Assembly: GCF_963678635.1 (NCBI RefSeq)
Contig: NC_087065.1
Span: 47,310,381 to 47,374,380 of the forward strand
Direction: 5' to 3'
Source: Symsagittifera roscoffensis
Lineage: Eukaryota > Xenacoelomorpha > Acoela > Convolutidae
DNA: 64,000 nt
The position numbers were made by a program, and so were the translations under genes. Positions within the stretch are counted from its first letter, which is position 1. Every line of letters starts with the position of its first letter. This document shows, piece after piece, positions 12,391 through 23,716 of this stretch. Below the pieces are notes generated by a model, which was not told the DNA's origin, did not search any database, and saw nothing but the letters and a program-made list of their open reading frames with translations.

Positions 12391-12795
12391 CATAGCGTGC
12401 GCAGAATTTTTTCAAGGGGGGCGGTTTATCGAAATGAATTTGAAAACTTGTCGACCTGTTTTTTAGGTTGCCAATTTGATTTTCCGAGCTCTCCAAAAAC
12501 ACTAAGGACACTGTTTTGTCAAAAGTTTTGAAAAAAAAACAGGCTAAAAATGAGCGTTTATAGAAAAAATTTTGACCAAAAAATTGCATTGTTTGGCACG
12601 CGCTCCCCCCTGAAATTTAGTTATATTGGAGCCGAAGGCTCTTTTAGAAAATTTTTGAAGTTGGCCAGTCAAAAATGGATCTCCTAGAGTCATACCAACC
12701 GGAGGACATTTTGGATAAATTTGGCTGCCAGAAATGAGGGGGGAGGGAGAGAGGGGGGTTTGGTTGCACCTTCTCCTCCCCGCAGCACGCTACTG
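12391..12795 (-). mobile_element. hAT-type MITE, copy 2 (inverted relative to copy 1)
   Basis: A 405-bp element with the same architecture as 2457-2857 but in the opposite orientation. On the minus strand it starts CAGTAGCGTGCTGCGG. Near the end it has GCTCGGAAAATCAAATTGGCA and CAGGTCGACAAG, matching the copy 1 segment around 2765-2810. G-runs and C-runs occur at equivalent positions. No perfect target duplication is seen, so it is probably older. It ends 85 bases before exon 3. Confidence 0.65.
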
Positions 12796-12880
12796 CATAG
12801 GGGGGATTGTTGAGCAGATCCGATCCATCATTTTGAACATATATTCCCTGTCTTCATCTCAATTTCACTGTTTTTTTAAG

Positions 12881-13215
12881 CTCTGTGCCCTGATCCTGAC
12901 CTGAAAGTTCACTTCTCTTTGTCAGAGAAAGACGAAAATTACCTACACTACTGGAAATTCCCAGTTTCGTGTGGAGTGGATGCCGCCGAGAAAATAGACG
13001 TGGAGGTAATGCAAGACCAGCAGTACTGCTATGTTGAAGGAGGGAACATAAAATTGGTCTTCAAATCTGAGAGGCCAATTGGTAACAGCTGGGAAGAAGA
13101 AGAAGAGATCATCGCCGAAACTCCTTCATCGGAATTGCAAAGTGGAGTTGAAATGATTTCATTCTCCACTGTTGCGATGACGATGATTCCACTCGTGTTT
13201 TCTTTGATATTCTAA
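12881..13215 (+). CDS. Exon 3 (terminal) of the secreted/GPI-anchored protein gene
   Basis: The acceptor CTGTTTTTTTAAG precedes 12881. The first two bases complete the codon split at the end of exon 2, and the frame runs to TAA at 13213-13215. The segment has cysteines (LCPDPD, VSCGVD, YCYVEG), beta-strand-like IDVEVM, an acidic run (WEEEEE) and a hydrophobic C-terminus (MIPLVFSLIF) directly before the stop. A small Ser/Gly-rich region followed by a terminal hydrophobic stretch is the usual layout of a GPI-attachment signal. With the signal peptide in exon 1 this suggests a lipid-anchored surface protein. A single-pass membrane protein is possible, but no cytoplasmic tail follows. Confidence 0.75.
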
Positions 13216-13259
13216 TTTGATCGAGCCCAAGAACTGATAGAACTCAAATTGTTAGATAA

Positions 13260-13265
13260 AATAAA
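13260..13265 (+). terminator. Polyadenylation signal AATAAA of the host gene
   Basis: A canonical AATAAA lies 45 bases downstream of the stop codon of exon 3, within GATAAAATAAAAAACTG. Its position supports this exon as the true 3' end and implies a very short 3' UTR. Confidence 0.6.
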
Positions 13266-13289
13266 AAACTGCGAGGCCTTGAATGTTCC

Positions 13290-14040
13290 GCCTGACCTTT
13301 ACCGTGTTTGAAGTAGTTTTACATATCAAGTTTTGTTAATGTTTCAGAAAAAAAAACAACGTTAAAAAATTGAATTCTTTCTTTTATAAAAAAAACTTTC
13401 CACATGCATAAATTTTTGTGCAAAATAACTTTCATACATTGTAACACATTATTTGGATCAATTTGCATGCTGCAACTTAGTTAAAAAAAAATTCCGAGCT
13501 GGAATATGTCGCCGCGTTTGCTAACAACGTATTATGAAAAACTGCTAAATTTTTGTGCTTTAATGCTCTGAATGGCTAAATGAGTGCCTATCTCAAACCC
13601 CATAACTTAAGTCAAATTTGATTTGAGCTCAAAACTACAATTTTTTCGGTTGGAAAAGAATTTGTTCAATAAAAAAAAATTATTTGAACATCAAGATTTC
13701 CAAAACGGGAACGAACTTTGTCTTCGCTTTTTTTAAGTTTTTTTTTCTGACAAAATCAGGTACCAAAACAACTATCGGAATGATATATCATAATAAAATC
13801 TTTACAGTCGTAATCAAATTTTTTCAAAATAATCTTTCTGTCTAGAAAAACAGGTTCAAAAATTATGAGTTTAATCTATTTTCGAGCAATTGAAGCGACC
13901 ACGTAATATTCTGTCTATGAAGACTGGTCATTTAGGCTCAGAAACTTGATAATATTAAAAAACAAACTTGTTTCAGAGTTTTTCGACATAAATTTCTTTA
14001 CGCTGAAAATTTGAATTAAAAGCGTTCCAATTAAAAAATA
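13290..14040. other. Intergenic AT-rich DNA, nothing recognised
   Basis: AT-rich sequence with long A and T runs downstream of the host gene. I see no coding exon, RNA gene or structured repeat. Confidence 0.5.
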
Positions 14041-14130
14041 GTGGCCGTGCGGTCTATGTTTAACAAAAATTGCGTAGACCAACTGGGCGCGGGTTCGAAC
14101 CTCCAGGCTCCTTGCTCATAGTTTTTTTTT
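14041..14130 (+). ncRNA. tRNA-like pol III unit (tRNA pseudogene or SINE head)
   Basis: TGGCCGTGCGGTC resembles an A box of the Leu/Ser tRNA type. GGTTCGAACCT (about 14092-14102) is a perfect B-box core. They are separated by about 40 bases holding a stem GGTCTATG/CGTAGACC. A run of T residues (14121-14130) follows about 20 bases after the B box, which would terminate pol III. The T-arm stem is mispaired and no good acceptor stem forms, so it is not a normal tRNA. A decayed tRNA or a SINE 5' end fits better. Confidence 0.5.
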
Positions 14131-15623
14131 ATAAAAAACATGTTGGGACAAGGTTCAGTTACAACCCCAGTGACCGTGTTTTGTCCTTTTTTCAGTTTTA
14201 ATTTTGACCAACCTTGATCGCAAAATTAAACAACCCCCGTAAAACCGGCTACCTTAAGTGATTTGCAGTCAATTATTTTCAAATTTTTGGATGATGATGA
14301 TGCTGCTGTACAGATATATGGTTAGCTGCAATTGTTTCCTGGCTCTATTTTGCTCCAACTTCTATATTTAAAATGAGTAATTTAAGAATATTTGAAATGA
14401 GTTGTTGAGAGACTCGACCGGTTTTCTAAGCCACTTTGACAAGAAGCGACCAGATTTTACGAACCTTTTTTGCATCAAATTTTCAGATTGGATTCCACTT
14501 ACGAGCAGATTTAGCGTTAAACATGCAAATCCGATATCGGTTACTAGATCATTTAGCAAAAAGTATCAATTAGATATCGATTTACAAGCAATTTAATGTG
14601 CTACATACATCGCTACATTGCCTACGCCAATTACAGGCAAATATCACTTAGTTTCAAAAAAGTATCCCGTGTTCTAAGGGACCGCAAGAAGAACTTAATG
14701 GTTAGGAGCTGCGATGGTAGTCGTGAGCTTCAAATACCCCGTGACGCAACTTTCCGTAACAAATTTTGTTTTTTCCTTTTTCGACTTAACCACACTCAAC
14801 GCTCTGTACACGGTGAGAGCGCGTTCACTACTTAAAGACAGTTGACATTTGAAAGAGCAAGAGAGCAGCACTGGGAAGACCCACGAATTAAAGGTCTGGA
14901 AACACGCTTTCTTGAGTGGCCTTACGGATTAACCTTACTGAGCCATATCTTCTGCTCGCGGAGTTATTTTTTCGATGTTTCAGTTGAAAACTCTGAACCA
15001 AATCTGTTTGGTGACTCCGCCCAGGAATCATTTCTGCGCGGTTGCGTTTCTTCGTGCTCGCGTGGTAGTTATATAAGAAAAAGACTAAAGTATCCTTCGT
15101 TGCTGGCAAGGCCAGGGTTGCGCCTATGAAAGCAATGTCTAATCCGATGTTGGAATTACAGGCCGTCTTTTCTGCTTCTCGTCTCCCTGAACAATTTCAA
15201 AAAGCGTCGAGGTTGTACTCAAGTTCTTGTTGTCTGATAAAACCACGGTAAATCAGTGGCTCATCCTGGAAGAAAAACATCCTTTTTGGCTGTTCAATTT
15301 TACCACGGTTATGTGTGTTCTCATATCGCTAAGCGCAAAAACCAAGAAGAGTAAATAAAACAGAAACGTTGAATCTTCGGGCTTGAATTCTATCTCACAT
15401 ATGATTAGATATTAAAAACTTTAAACAAAAATTGTCTTTAGAGCTTTTTTCCGATATTGTAGACATCACCTATAATTTAGTAGATACTGCAGATGCTCAT
15501 GGTAAACTGTTTACCCAGCTCGTTTATTTCGCTCATTCCTTCATTTACAACGAATTCTCTCGTAATGAATGCGGTTACTGCCCAGTCAAAAACGTTTACA
15601 TATCCCGAAAGCAGCAATAACTG
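14131..15623. other. Intergenic stretch, no gene recognised
   Basis: Moderately AT-rich DNA. Several open frames of 60-95 residues occur on both strands (for example 14596-14835 and 14842-15129), overlapping in antisense and without domain motifs. I treat them as chance frames. Confidence 0.4.
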
Positions 15624-15682
15624 ATCTTAAGAACTTCTTCTCCTTGGTAGTTAGTTCACCAAGGAGAAGAAGTTCTTAAGAT
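15624..15682. repeat. Perfect 25-bp inverted repeat with 9-nt loop
   Basis: ATCTTAAGAACTTCTTCTCC then TTGGT (15624-15648) is followed by the 9-base loop AGTTAGTTC and then the exact reverse complement (15658-15682). All 25 base pairs match. The stem is too short for a typical animal miRNA precursor and has no T-run after it. It may be a snap-back (template-switch) insertion or a transposon relic. Confidence 0.9.
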
Positions 15683-16538
15683 TTTAGCAGTGGGAATCCT
15701 TCCCAAAAGAATTTGAAATGTTTTATCTAGAAAGAAGGTCCAATCAAGAAAAATTGCGATCTACTCGCCGTTTGAATGTCAATATAACCCTCTTTGTCTT
15801 CCCAACGGCCCATGAGGTGCCTGTTTAAATTATACTTCAGCGCTAAGCATCCTGTAGTTTTTGAAAAGTGGTCACTATAATTGTTTTTCTTTCGTTAGCT
15901 CAACAACGAGCATCGATAAGGCAGTGATTAACTTTTTTCCAAGATTCGTTTGCCTTTCGGTGAACTCATGTTACCTTTATTTATCTGGACCATTGAAAAG
16001 AATGTGTAACAAGCAGTATACCGTGAAATTGATGTTGTTAGATCTCCCTAAAGAGTTTTTAGGATTTCAGAAACCACCTTTCAGCGAGTGCAGTAAGGAT
16101 TTTTTCGGTTCAAATATCGTAATAATCCAACGCAGCTAGGAAAAATCCAACGCGGATGTTTTTGTCTTGCTGTCTAATCACACGTGCCACTCAATTTTAA
16201 AATGTACCCTTCTTGGATGCATTGAGTTATTTATGGATTACTGTACTCATAGAGTAATTTCAGATAAGGTACAACGTCTGCTCGTCACGCTATCATATTT
16301 TCGGCCGGATAGGTTCGTGCAACTTCTTAGTCTAATACCGATCTTAATCTTACTCTTATATCTCCTAATCTCAATAGATCTAGTGTACACCGGTTTGCGC
16401 GAGCTAGTTCCAGAATGAGAACAACTGTATTCTAAGTTTAATTCAAATTGTTCTGGTGTTCAAACTACAAGTAGTTTCAACTATTTACAAAAATAGGTTG
16501 TAAGTTTGATGTAGTTTGATTGGTTAGTTTTTAATGTT
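15683..16538. other. Intergenic stretch before the minus-strand retroelement
   Basis: No recognised gene. Open frames of 83-92 residues (15861-16139 and 16167-16418, plus strand) lack domain motifs. The second has a hydrophobic stretch of L, I and Y near its end, which is common by chance in AT-rich DNA. Confidence 0.4.
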
Positions 16539-16989
16539 TTATAGAGATAAAATATCATAATAATAACCAATGATAAATACTAGTTTAGATCTGGTTCCAC
16601 CCATCCGGGGTTTAGAGAGTTTTAGTTTTGTTCTTTGACATTCATCTGTAATGGAGGATGGATGATATTTTCTCCAGGAAGATGGAATCGTCAAAATCAG
16701 TCTGTCATTCGGCAATGACTGTGACCGCCAACTGTTGCTGTTGTTTCTGGAAGTCAATCTGATTTCCAAATGGTTTGTTATGATAGTTTGTTCTTGTTTG
16801 GTAGACAACTGTGTTTCGATCTCGTTTGGGAATGGCGTGAAATTTGATCTTGGATGCAATGCCTGGTGATTTGGATTTGTACGTATACTTGAACATCGAG
16901 ATGGCCATTGTTCTGTTGCAATGGATTTCCTTTTCTGCGATGCCAAGTCGTACTCTAAATCCATTGAGTGTAGTGACTGTAGGCAGCAT
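16539..16989 (-). pseudogene. Overlapping minus-strand frames at the 3' end of the env-bearing element
   Basis: Two overlapping minus-strand frames (16539-16964 and 16705-16989) show a less random composition than their surroundings, with basic residues, Q-runs and N-rich stretches. The frame from 16989 reads continuously until a stop near 16705. They continue the orientation of the 18-31 kb element and may be its most 3' coding remnant. No domain is recognised. Confidence 0.3.
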
Positions 16990-18200
16990 GTCAGATGGGT
17001 TTTGCCATTCCCTTGTTGGAGTGTGATTGGGTTGTCAAGTTCCCTGCTGCTCGTCTTTGGGCTGTTTGTAATCTATATACTGCTTTATATCATTTACATA
17101 TACAAATCTTTGTTAATCTTGTTTTTTAGTTAGGATCTTTGTATTAGTTTTTATCGCAAAAGCGTTATTACTTTGTTCGGTTAATTTTAAGAGCTACTCA
17201 CACTTGAGTAACTCTCGTCAAAAATAGTGTCGTGGGTGTCACAAAGCGTGGATATAGCACGGTGGGTGAGGCCGGCTATAGAGCATGCTCAGGGCGTCCT
17301 CTTCTGGTGGGTTAGGCCAGAAGTGAGGGTATAAGTTTGTGGTCTCTTTTTGGAGGGCCCTGTGTAAATTCAACTTTTCATGCCATTTCTTACTACTAGT
17401 TTTTTCTTTTGTTGTCTTAGTTTTGTCTTTTCCTCAAAAATCGAATCGTTTGTTTTGGGTTTGTCTTTCGACTTTTTGGTGTTTTGTTCTTTTGTGTTCA
17501 GACTTAAGAGTAGTCTTTAAATGAATAATTTATCCAGTTCTAAGCTGGTGTTAATCCAGTTTGGGTACCGTGGGTTTTCTTTTCTTAGTCATGCTGTTAG
17601 GTTGTGGTTTATGGTATTTAGTAAGCTTGCATTGGTTAGATTGGATTTTTCTATAATTTCTTTCCAACCGGGTTAGAGGAAAATTTGAAACGTGTTAAAT
17701 TTGTTTGAGTTGTTATCAGTGAAAGTTGAAACTCAAATTCATCATTTCAAACAATTCTTTGTGGGCGAGCAATGCGATTTTGGATAGAATATTTGGGCGA
17801 GAGAATATAAAAAAGCGTCTTTGAAATGGTTAGTACTGCTTTTGCAATTTTTGAACAATTTTTATTAATTTAAAATTTTACTTTTAATTACTTTTAAAAT
17901 TATTAATTTTACTGCTTGATTTGGGGGTTAAAATTATTAAGTTATTTTCAATTTATGAATCTTTACTGCTTTTGGGAAAATAAATTATATGTTAATTTAC
18001 TGTTTTGTACGGGAAATTTTTATTGCTTCAATTATTGGATAGGTTAATAGAAATTAATGATTTGAAAAAGAGTTTCTGTTTTTTATTTTGCTTTTTGTTC
18101 TGTAGATGACTGATGATTTTGCCTATGAAAAAAAAAGAAAACAATTAATAATAATGCTAAGTGTTGTTTGAATTTATTAGTTAAAAATCGACTTCATATT
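16990..18200 (-). other. Non-coding spacer, possible 3' region or LTR of the minus-strand element
   Basis: T-rich plus strand without convincing frames. A GC-richer patch (about 17200-17360) contains GAGGCCGGCTATAGAGC and GTGGGTTAGGCC, unlike the surrounding DNA. It could belong to an LTR or to host DNA. I could not find a second copy of it in the window, so an LTR cannot be shown. Confidence 0.3.
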
Positions 18201-18202
18201 AC

Positions 18203-19982
18203 CTAATCGTGGGCGAAGAAGCAATGAAGAAAAACATCGTGGATGATATCAGGTGAGGTTAGTAGTTTAGCTAACAAACGAATTATGTGATTAGTTTGCA
18301 AAAGTGGCAATTCAACTGCTTTAATGATGTTACGTTCTTCAGTGTGAGGTGATTGTTCATGCGGTGTGTTTTGAATTGGGTTATATATTTGGTGATTATA
18401 GCGAGTGTTAAATATGAATTCTAGGATGGGGACTTCGACGGGCTCAAGGATTTCATGAGGGATAATTAGTGGGCGGGATTCGTCTACGTTTAGGAGTTTG
18501 TTTAGTGGGCAGAAGATATACATCTCGGTGATGGGATCATATTTTCGGAGGGTGCCATGTAAGTTAGTGTCTTTAATACAATAGGTGAAGTTAAGAAAAA
18601 ACGGTGATGTATATTTTGAGTTAATGCATTGAAATCTATGGTGAGGTTGTCGTGGTGGTATACTATGAGTTTAATGATGTTGGATGAAATTATAATAAGT
18701 GTACGTATGTGTTTGTTTAGTTCGTAACATGACTTCGTGTGAACAGTAAAAATCACGTTCTTTTGGTGTGAGGAAATGAAAGGTTAGAGAAAAATGTTTG
18801 AATTTGTTAAAGTATGATTCATAAGCATTAATATTACGTAGTGCTGCGGAGATGACCTTGTCGTATTTTTTATTTAGGATAATGAGGATGAATGTGTATG
18901 AAGTTTTAATGACTAACTTTTCGATTATTTGAGGATTAGTCTATGGGTCGTTACTTAGACAAATGTCTTCATTTGGTCGGATGATATTATGATCGTAATA
19001 ATCGATGGAGTAATTATTAGCTTTAGGTGCAGTGAATTTGGTTAGTGATTCTCTGCATCCTATTTGCGTCAACTGGTTTGGAGTTAGTGCTGTTGTTAGA
19101 AGGTAGAGTAGGTTGCTGCTTACTTCATTATTATGAGGGGTGTTATATGGTGGTAATGTTAATGGATTAGTAAAGTGGTAATGAGATGTACATAAGAGTG
19201 TGGGATATAAGACATGCTCGCTTACATAATTGGGTTTTTCATCATTGCGGTTGGAATGGAAGTATGTATATTGTGGGAAAACGGTAGGCATATTTGTAGG
19301 TATTCTTTCGTATTAGTGTGAAGTGGATGATTTATAAATGTGGTGGATGTTCCTGGGTTAGATGGGAACGGGGTATTTGAGAATTTTCTTTTAAAGGTTT
19401 GGTAAGCGCGGTTGGTACTAGAAGATGGGGTTGATGGGGAAGTGGGGTTTTGGGAGAGGGTGAATAAGTTGAAGAGGGGGTTGGGGATGATAGGTTGGAT
19501 GATGTTAAAGATCGTGAAAGTTGGTGAGTAGTCAGTGTTTGAGGGTGTTGTAATTGTTGTTGTAGTGTTATGAAGTTATCAAGTTCATGTGATATTTGTG
19601 TGTGATCTTGGTCGTTGTTATCGGATGATTCGCTGGTTAGAGGGGAATATATGGGTGTTACATGTGAAATGGGAGAGGGAGGGGAAAGAGGCTCAATTTT
19701 GACTTGGGAATGGAGAGGTTGAAAGGGAGGTTGGGAAAATGTAGATAGACTGGGTTTAGAGTTTGCAAATTTGTCGGATGTTTCGATATCGGAGTTGTTG
19801 AATTGGGAGAGAGTGTTATATATTGTTGTGTTGGAATTAGTATCTGATTCCATGCTGGGTGAACTGTTGGGATGAGGTGATTGAGTTGGGGGGAAAGCAA
19901 AAACTGGGATGATGGGTAAGTTATTCTGAAGGTTGGCTGGGTGGGAAACTGATCGATGGAGGGATCCAATTTGGTGGGTCAT
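18203..19982 (-). pseudogene. Ser/Pro-rich ORF downstream of the env-like gene (ORF Y)
   Basis: A series of minus-strand frames covers this region: 19332-19982 (216 residues), 18941-19291, 18502-18756 and 18203-18523. The first is low-complexity, rich in Ser, Pro, Thr, Asn and Gln, with SPPSPISH- and TPSSTYSPSPK-like patches. The later pieces are more ordinary in composition. They probably derive from one longer ORF broken by stops and frameshifts. It follows the env-like region in the same orientation, the position of an accessory gene. The function is unknown; the low complexity suggests a disordered protein. Confidence 0.4.
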
Positions 19983-20244
19983 CGTGGGCTAAAAAGATGG
20001 TTGTTCTGAGAACGAAAATTAGTGGTATGTGGTTGTTCTACAATTTTTTTGTACGTGTCGTCTATGTTGGATTGTTGGGTTATTGTGTTGGATTGGGCTT
20101 TGTGGATAATTAGATCTCGAACTTATGAGGTCTGATAGGGCAATGTTTCTAATTTTTTGTGGTATCAATGATAAGGGGTGGTTTTGGTTAAAGTTTTGTG
20201 ATTGTGGCGCTGTGGGCGTTGTATTTGTACTGTTTTGTGATCCG

Positions 20245-22520
20245 TCATACGTGTTTGGTGTTGTATTTTTTTATTTGAGCATCTAAAAGAATTTTATTGA
20301 TTGATATTGAAAATATTCCAAAAAATCCTGCGAAAAGTATGCGTACTACGCTTGCTTGTTTATTTACTTGCCTGTGTATTGCGCATGTATTGTAGATTCC
20401 TTTTAAGAGAGAGAAAAGAAATTCAAGAACATTAAACATTATAATATAGTCAATCTTTCTAAGATGTAGTAAGGCCATCCTAGAAAAGCAAGAAGTTCGT
20501 TTTTCAAATTAACAAAACTAAAAATATTTATTGGTGATATATCTTGTGCTCTGTATTTTTCGCCATTTAAGTAAATGTAATATTTTATATCTTTAAAATA
20601 TCTGCTGTAGACTTGTGCGTATATGTCTAAAAAGCCTGCTGTTTCTGCAAGTTTGCGTAGGTTTTGATCGATGGATTGTCGTTGGATTGTGTCCATTTTT
20701 GTGAGTAATTCTTGAAATTAATGTGTTCGAATGTGATGTTGAATGTCTGATTTAGAGTATATGCCGATTGACTGTAAATCAATTTTGAGATTGCGGGCAA
20801 ACGCTCTAATGCTTTCTGGTGAAAATTTTTCGAGTGGTTGCATGAGTGTAGGATATGGTGAGAGAAAATAGCATTTATCTTCGTCAGGGTTTACTTGTAC
20901 TACATTGTGGCTGTTTTCTGATCCACATGGGTTTGCTGTATCCCATAAATAAGATCTGCGGGAGAGTGTATCAACAAAATGTACTTTATTTTTGTAGAAT
21001 ATTGGGATTCTCTTATAGCATCTTTTGTCTTCGAAAACACACAAAGGTGAAACTTTTTTGGTACAGGTGTAATACCATAATATTTTTCCTTCGTATTCAT
21101 TAAAATTTGATCTGTTTCCTGACAATAAATATCCTGCATAAGGGATTTTTAGTACTGCTAGTGCAAGTGATTGTAAAATTAGCGTGCGTTCAAGTTCGCA
21201 TAATTTATGGAGTGTTTCAAGTTCTGTCAAAGACTTTTCTTGAAAGATTCTACTTATTGTGTAATCTGATTTCATGTCTAAATGTCTGTCATAGTGGATT
21301 GTGCCAAAATGAGTGTTGCTCATAAGTGATAGTTCTTGTAAGCGTGTACTGTCTGTGTCTTGTGGTTTTAATTTTCCACCGGTTCTTCCTTATTCTTTTG
21401 AAATTTTACCGGGACATATGAGTTTTCGTCAGTGGTTGAGTTAGATGTAGCCATTGGATGTATTATTAATTTTTGCTGTTTTCATGTCGAAACCGTCATC
21501 GTATTCGACATGAATTTCTGAATATTGAGTTTTGTAAATTGGTTTGTTGTATTTACATGCTAGTTCCGTTTCTAAGTATATTTGTAAAGGTGTCAATTTA
21601 TCTTCTATAATATGGAATTTTCGAAAGTTCATAATTACTATGTCTAATTTGGTCAGGGTTTACATCTTCAAACGGGATTGATTCAAAAAAAAAAATTTTT
21701 TGATGAAATTTTATCATTCTAGCGTTTATTTTTGCTACTTGAAATGTTGTACAGGTATCCTCGGGGAACCAAACGATTGTTGCTTGTGTGCGTGTAGTAG
21801 TCTGAATCCTTGATAAATTATAGTGTCATCTTCTAACTCACGTATTAGTTGTACTTTTTCAAGTTGTGTTTTCTAATCAAAAAACATTTTTTTCTTGGTA
21901 TCAATTATTTTTTGTATCTGCTTTACAATTTGAGGGATTGTTTATTCCAATGTGTGATATCCAATTTTTGTCAAGGAGATCATATGTTAATCTTCCATGT
22001 GCTCAGTGAAAGAGGAGTTTGTTATCTAGTCTTATATGACCTTGGTATTTTGGAGTCTGGAAAAACTTGAAAATTTACTAGTTTCCTGTTTGTGCCTTTA
22101 TTGGATGTAATTTTTAGTCTTTTAAGTTTGTTTTTAAATCCTTCAGGGCTGAGGTGCAATAGTCTTTCGATGTTACTTTGGCAGAAAGATTCAAAATCTA
22201 ATCTGTTTTTATTTCCGTTTGAAACTTGTGAACAATGTACTTCATTTTCGGAAAATGTTGCTGTGGCTTTATACCCTATTAGTTTTGTAGCTCTGGCTTT
22301 TGAGTAAAGTGTTGCTATTACATTTGTTGTTTCGATTGATTGTGGTTCGGATTCTTATTGAGTGACTTGGTTTATTGCCCATTTGTGTAATATTTTTTGT
22401 TCATATTCTTCAGTAATAATATGTGACAAGTAAATCTTGGGGTCCGGTTCGGGGTGAAGGCTTGTTGGGATCAGGTTCAGAAAAAATGAAAAAAACAAAA
22501 GGTTTTGAAAAATTAGTATC
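20245..22520 (-). pseudogene. Env-like membrane glycoprotein remnant
   Basis: Minus-strand frames in order from 22520 down to 20245 show the layout of a viral-type envelope protein. First is a hydrophobic leader (about 22440-22520). Next is an ectodomain with spaced cysteines, best seen in the 201-residue frame 20718-21323 (Cys pairs in CTKKVSPLC and a later NPCG). A frame 20439-20696 precedes a C-terminal frame (20245-20478) with a hydrophobic membrane-like segment (VVRILFAGFFGIFSIS). Several stops and frameshifts interrupt it, especially at 21330-22080, so it is non-functional as it stands. It lies downstream of an integrase in the same orientation, as env does in retroviruses and errantivirus-like Ty3/gypsy elements. 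Which glycoprotein class it belongs to is not decided here. Confidence 0.55.
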
Positions 22521-22521
22521 T

Positions 22522-23716
22522 TTAAAAAATACATGTGTATAATAGTCCTGAATATGGATTAAAAAAGGTGATATAGCCGGTTGTCTTTTTTGTGTATCTA
22601 TCGTATTTGTAGATTACTTCTTTGGTTATAAACGGGGGAGGTACAGATTGAGCTGTTATTTTTGGAGGTGCTAGGGGTAAGGGATGATGAAATATATAGT
22701 TTAGTTTTACTGTGATTTCGAATTTTAATGTCAAGTTGTCTTGTTCAAGTATTTGTATATTGTGGTCTTGAATATCTTTGTGAACGTCCTGTCGATATTC
22801 TAATCTCTTTAGTGCCCAATTGTGTAATCTGTGACTTCCGTGATGTTGTTCAAGTAATCGAGGGGGCGCTACGATTGTATTCTACTCTAATCGTAGTTGT
22901 ATGTTATTTGTTGAATTTTCTCTATATCTGGCGTCGAGATTTATAGGAAAGTTTGGAGGAATTGGTGTTTGTGAAATTGGAGTGAAAGGAGGCGTTGAGT
23001 GAAGTGAAAGAGTTTCAGGTAGTGATGTGTCAGATTAAATATCTATTGGGTCATTTATTAAAATGGGTTCACCTTGGGTGAAAGCTTTTGTCATCCAAAA
23101 TGGGAGACGTACTGTAGTGGCTGGGGGGTTAAAAGGGTTTTCTCTGATTTGTTCAGATGTAGGGGTTGAGCCTAAATAATCTGAGGGAAAGTTCGATTTG
23201 TTTTGTTGTACTGGAGTCTGTGGGGTACTTTGAATTGTACTGCTAGAAAGGTTTATTGGATTTGTTCTAGGTGAGTGAGTTATGCTGAATTGAACTCTGG
23301 GGTTTTGTAATTTTCTATTTCGTCGTGGATGAATAATTTGCCTATTGATTTCGAATGTATTTTGGATTTGACTTTGGTGTCTTGCTCTATTAAGATCTTG
23401 CTGGAGAGGGGGGTATATATTATATACTGGTTCGTAATGTGGTTCGCTTAGAGGTGCTTCGCGAATTACTGGTTCTAGTGGTACAGACACTCGTACGTGT
23501 CTTTCTTCAAATGTGTATGGATTGTCTTGAAAAGATGATCGTGTTGATGCGTGTTGATGATTGAGGGTTATTTGTTTGAATATTTTTTGGTGTTGTTGAA
23601 GGATCTTTGGACGTTGCTGGTGGGGATTGATGTAGGGGTTGTTGATTAGCAATTTTGAAAAACTTTTTTGAGAATTGTTTAGGAAGAAATTTTGTGTTTA
23701 CTGCAAAATTCTTCAA
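22522..23716 (-). pseudogene. Pro/Gln-rich ORF between integrase and env (ORF X)
   Basis: Two overlapping minus-strand frames (23507-23716 and 23035-23652, 205 residues) are followed by 22522-22734 in the same orientation. The 205-residue frame is rich in Gln, Pro, Asn and Arg and ends in an acidic-hydrophobic tail (GEPILINDPIDI). The region after it is more ordered, with a helix-like stretch near 22740-22900. No domain is recognised. Its place between pol and env suggests an accessory or env-leader coding region. Confidence 0.4.

Larger units (their letters stand above)
8926..12880. other. Intron 2 with several repeat insertions
   Basis: A 3.96-kb intron bounded by GTAAG and TTTTTTTAAG. It contains 21-bp degenerate repeats (10691-10795), an inverted-repeat pair (about 10860-11380), an 18-bp-spaced direct repeat (12098-12130) and the second hAT-type MITE (12391-12795). 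The remaining open frames are short and unremarkable. Confidence 0.6.

Noticed and set aside
14842-15129. Overlapping 95-residue (+) and 73-residue (-) ORFs
   Set aside because: Mutually antisense frames with no recognisable domain; likely chance frames.
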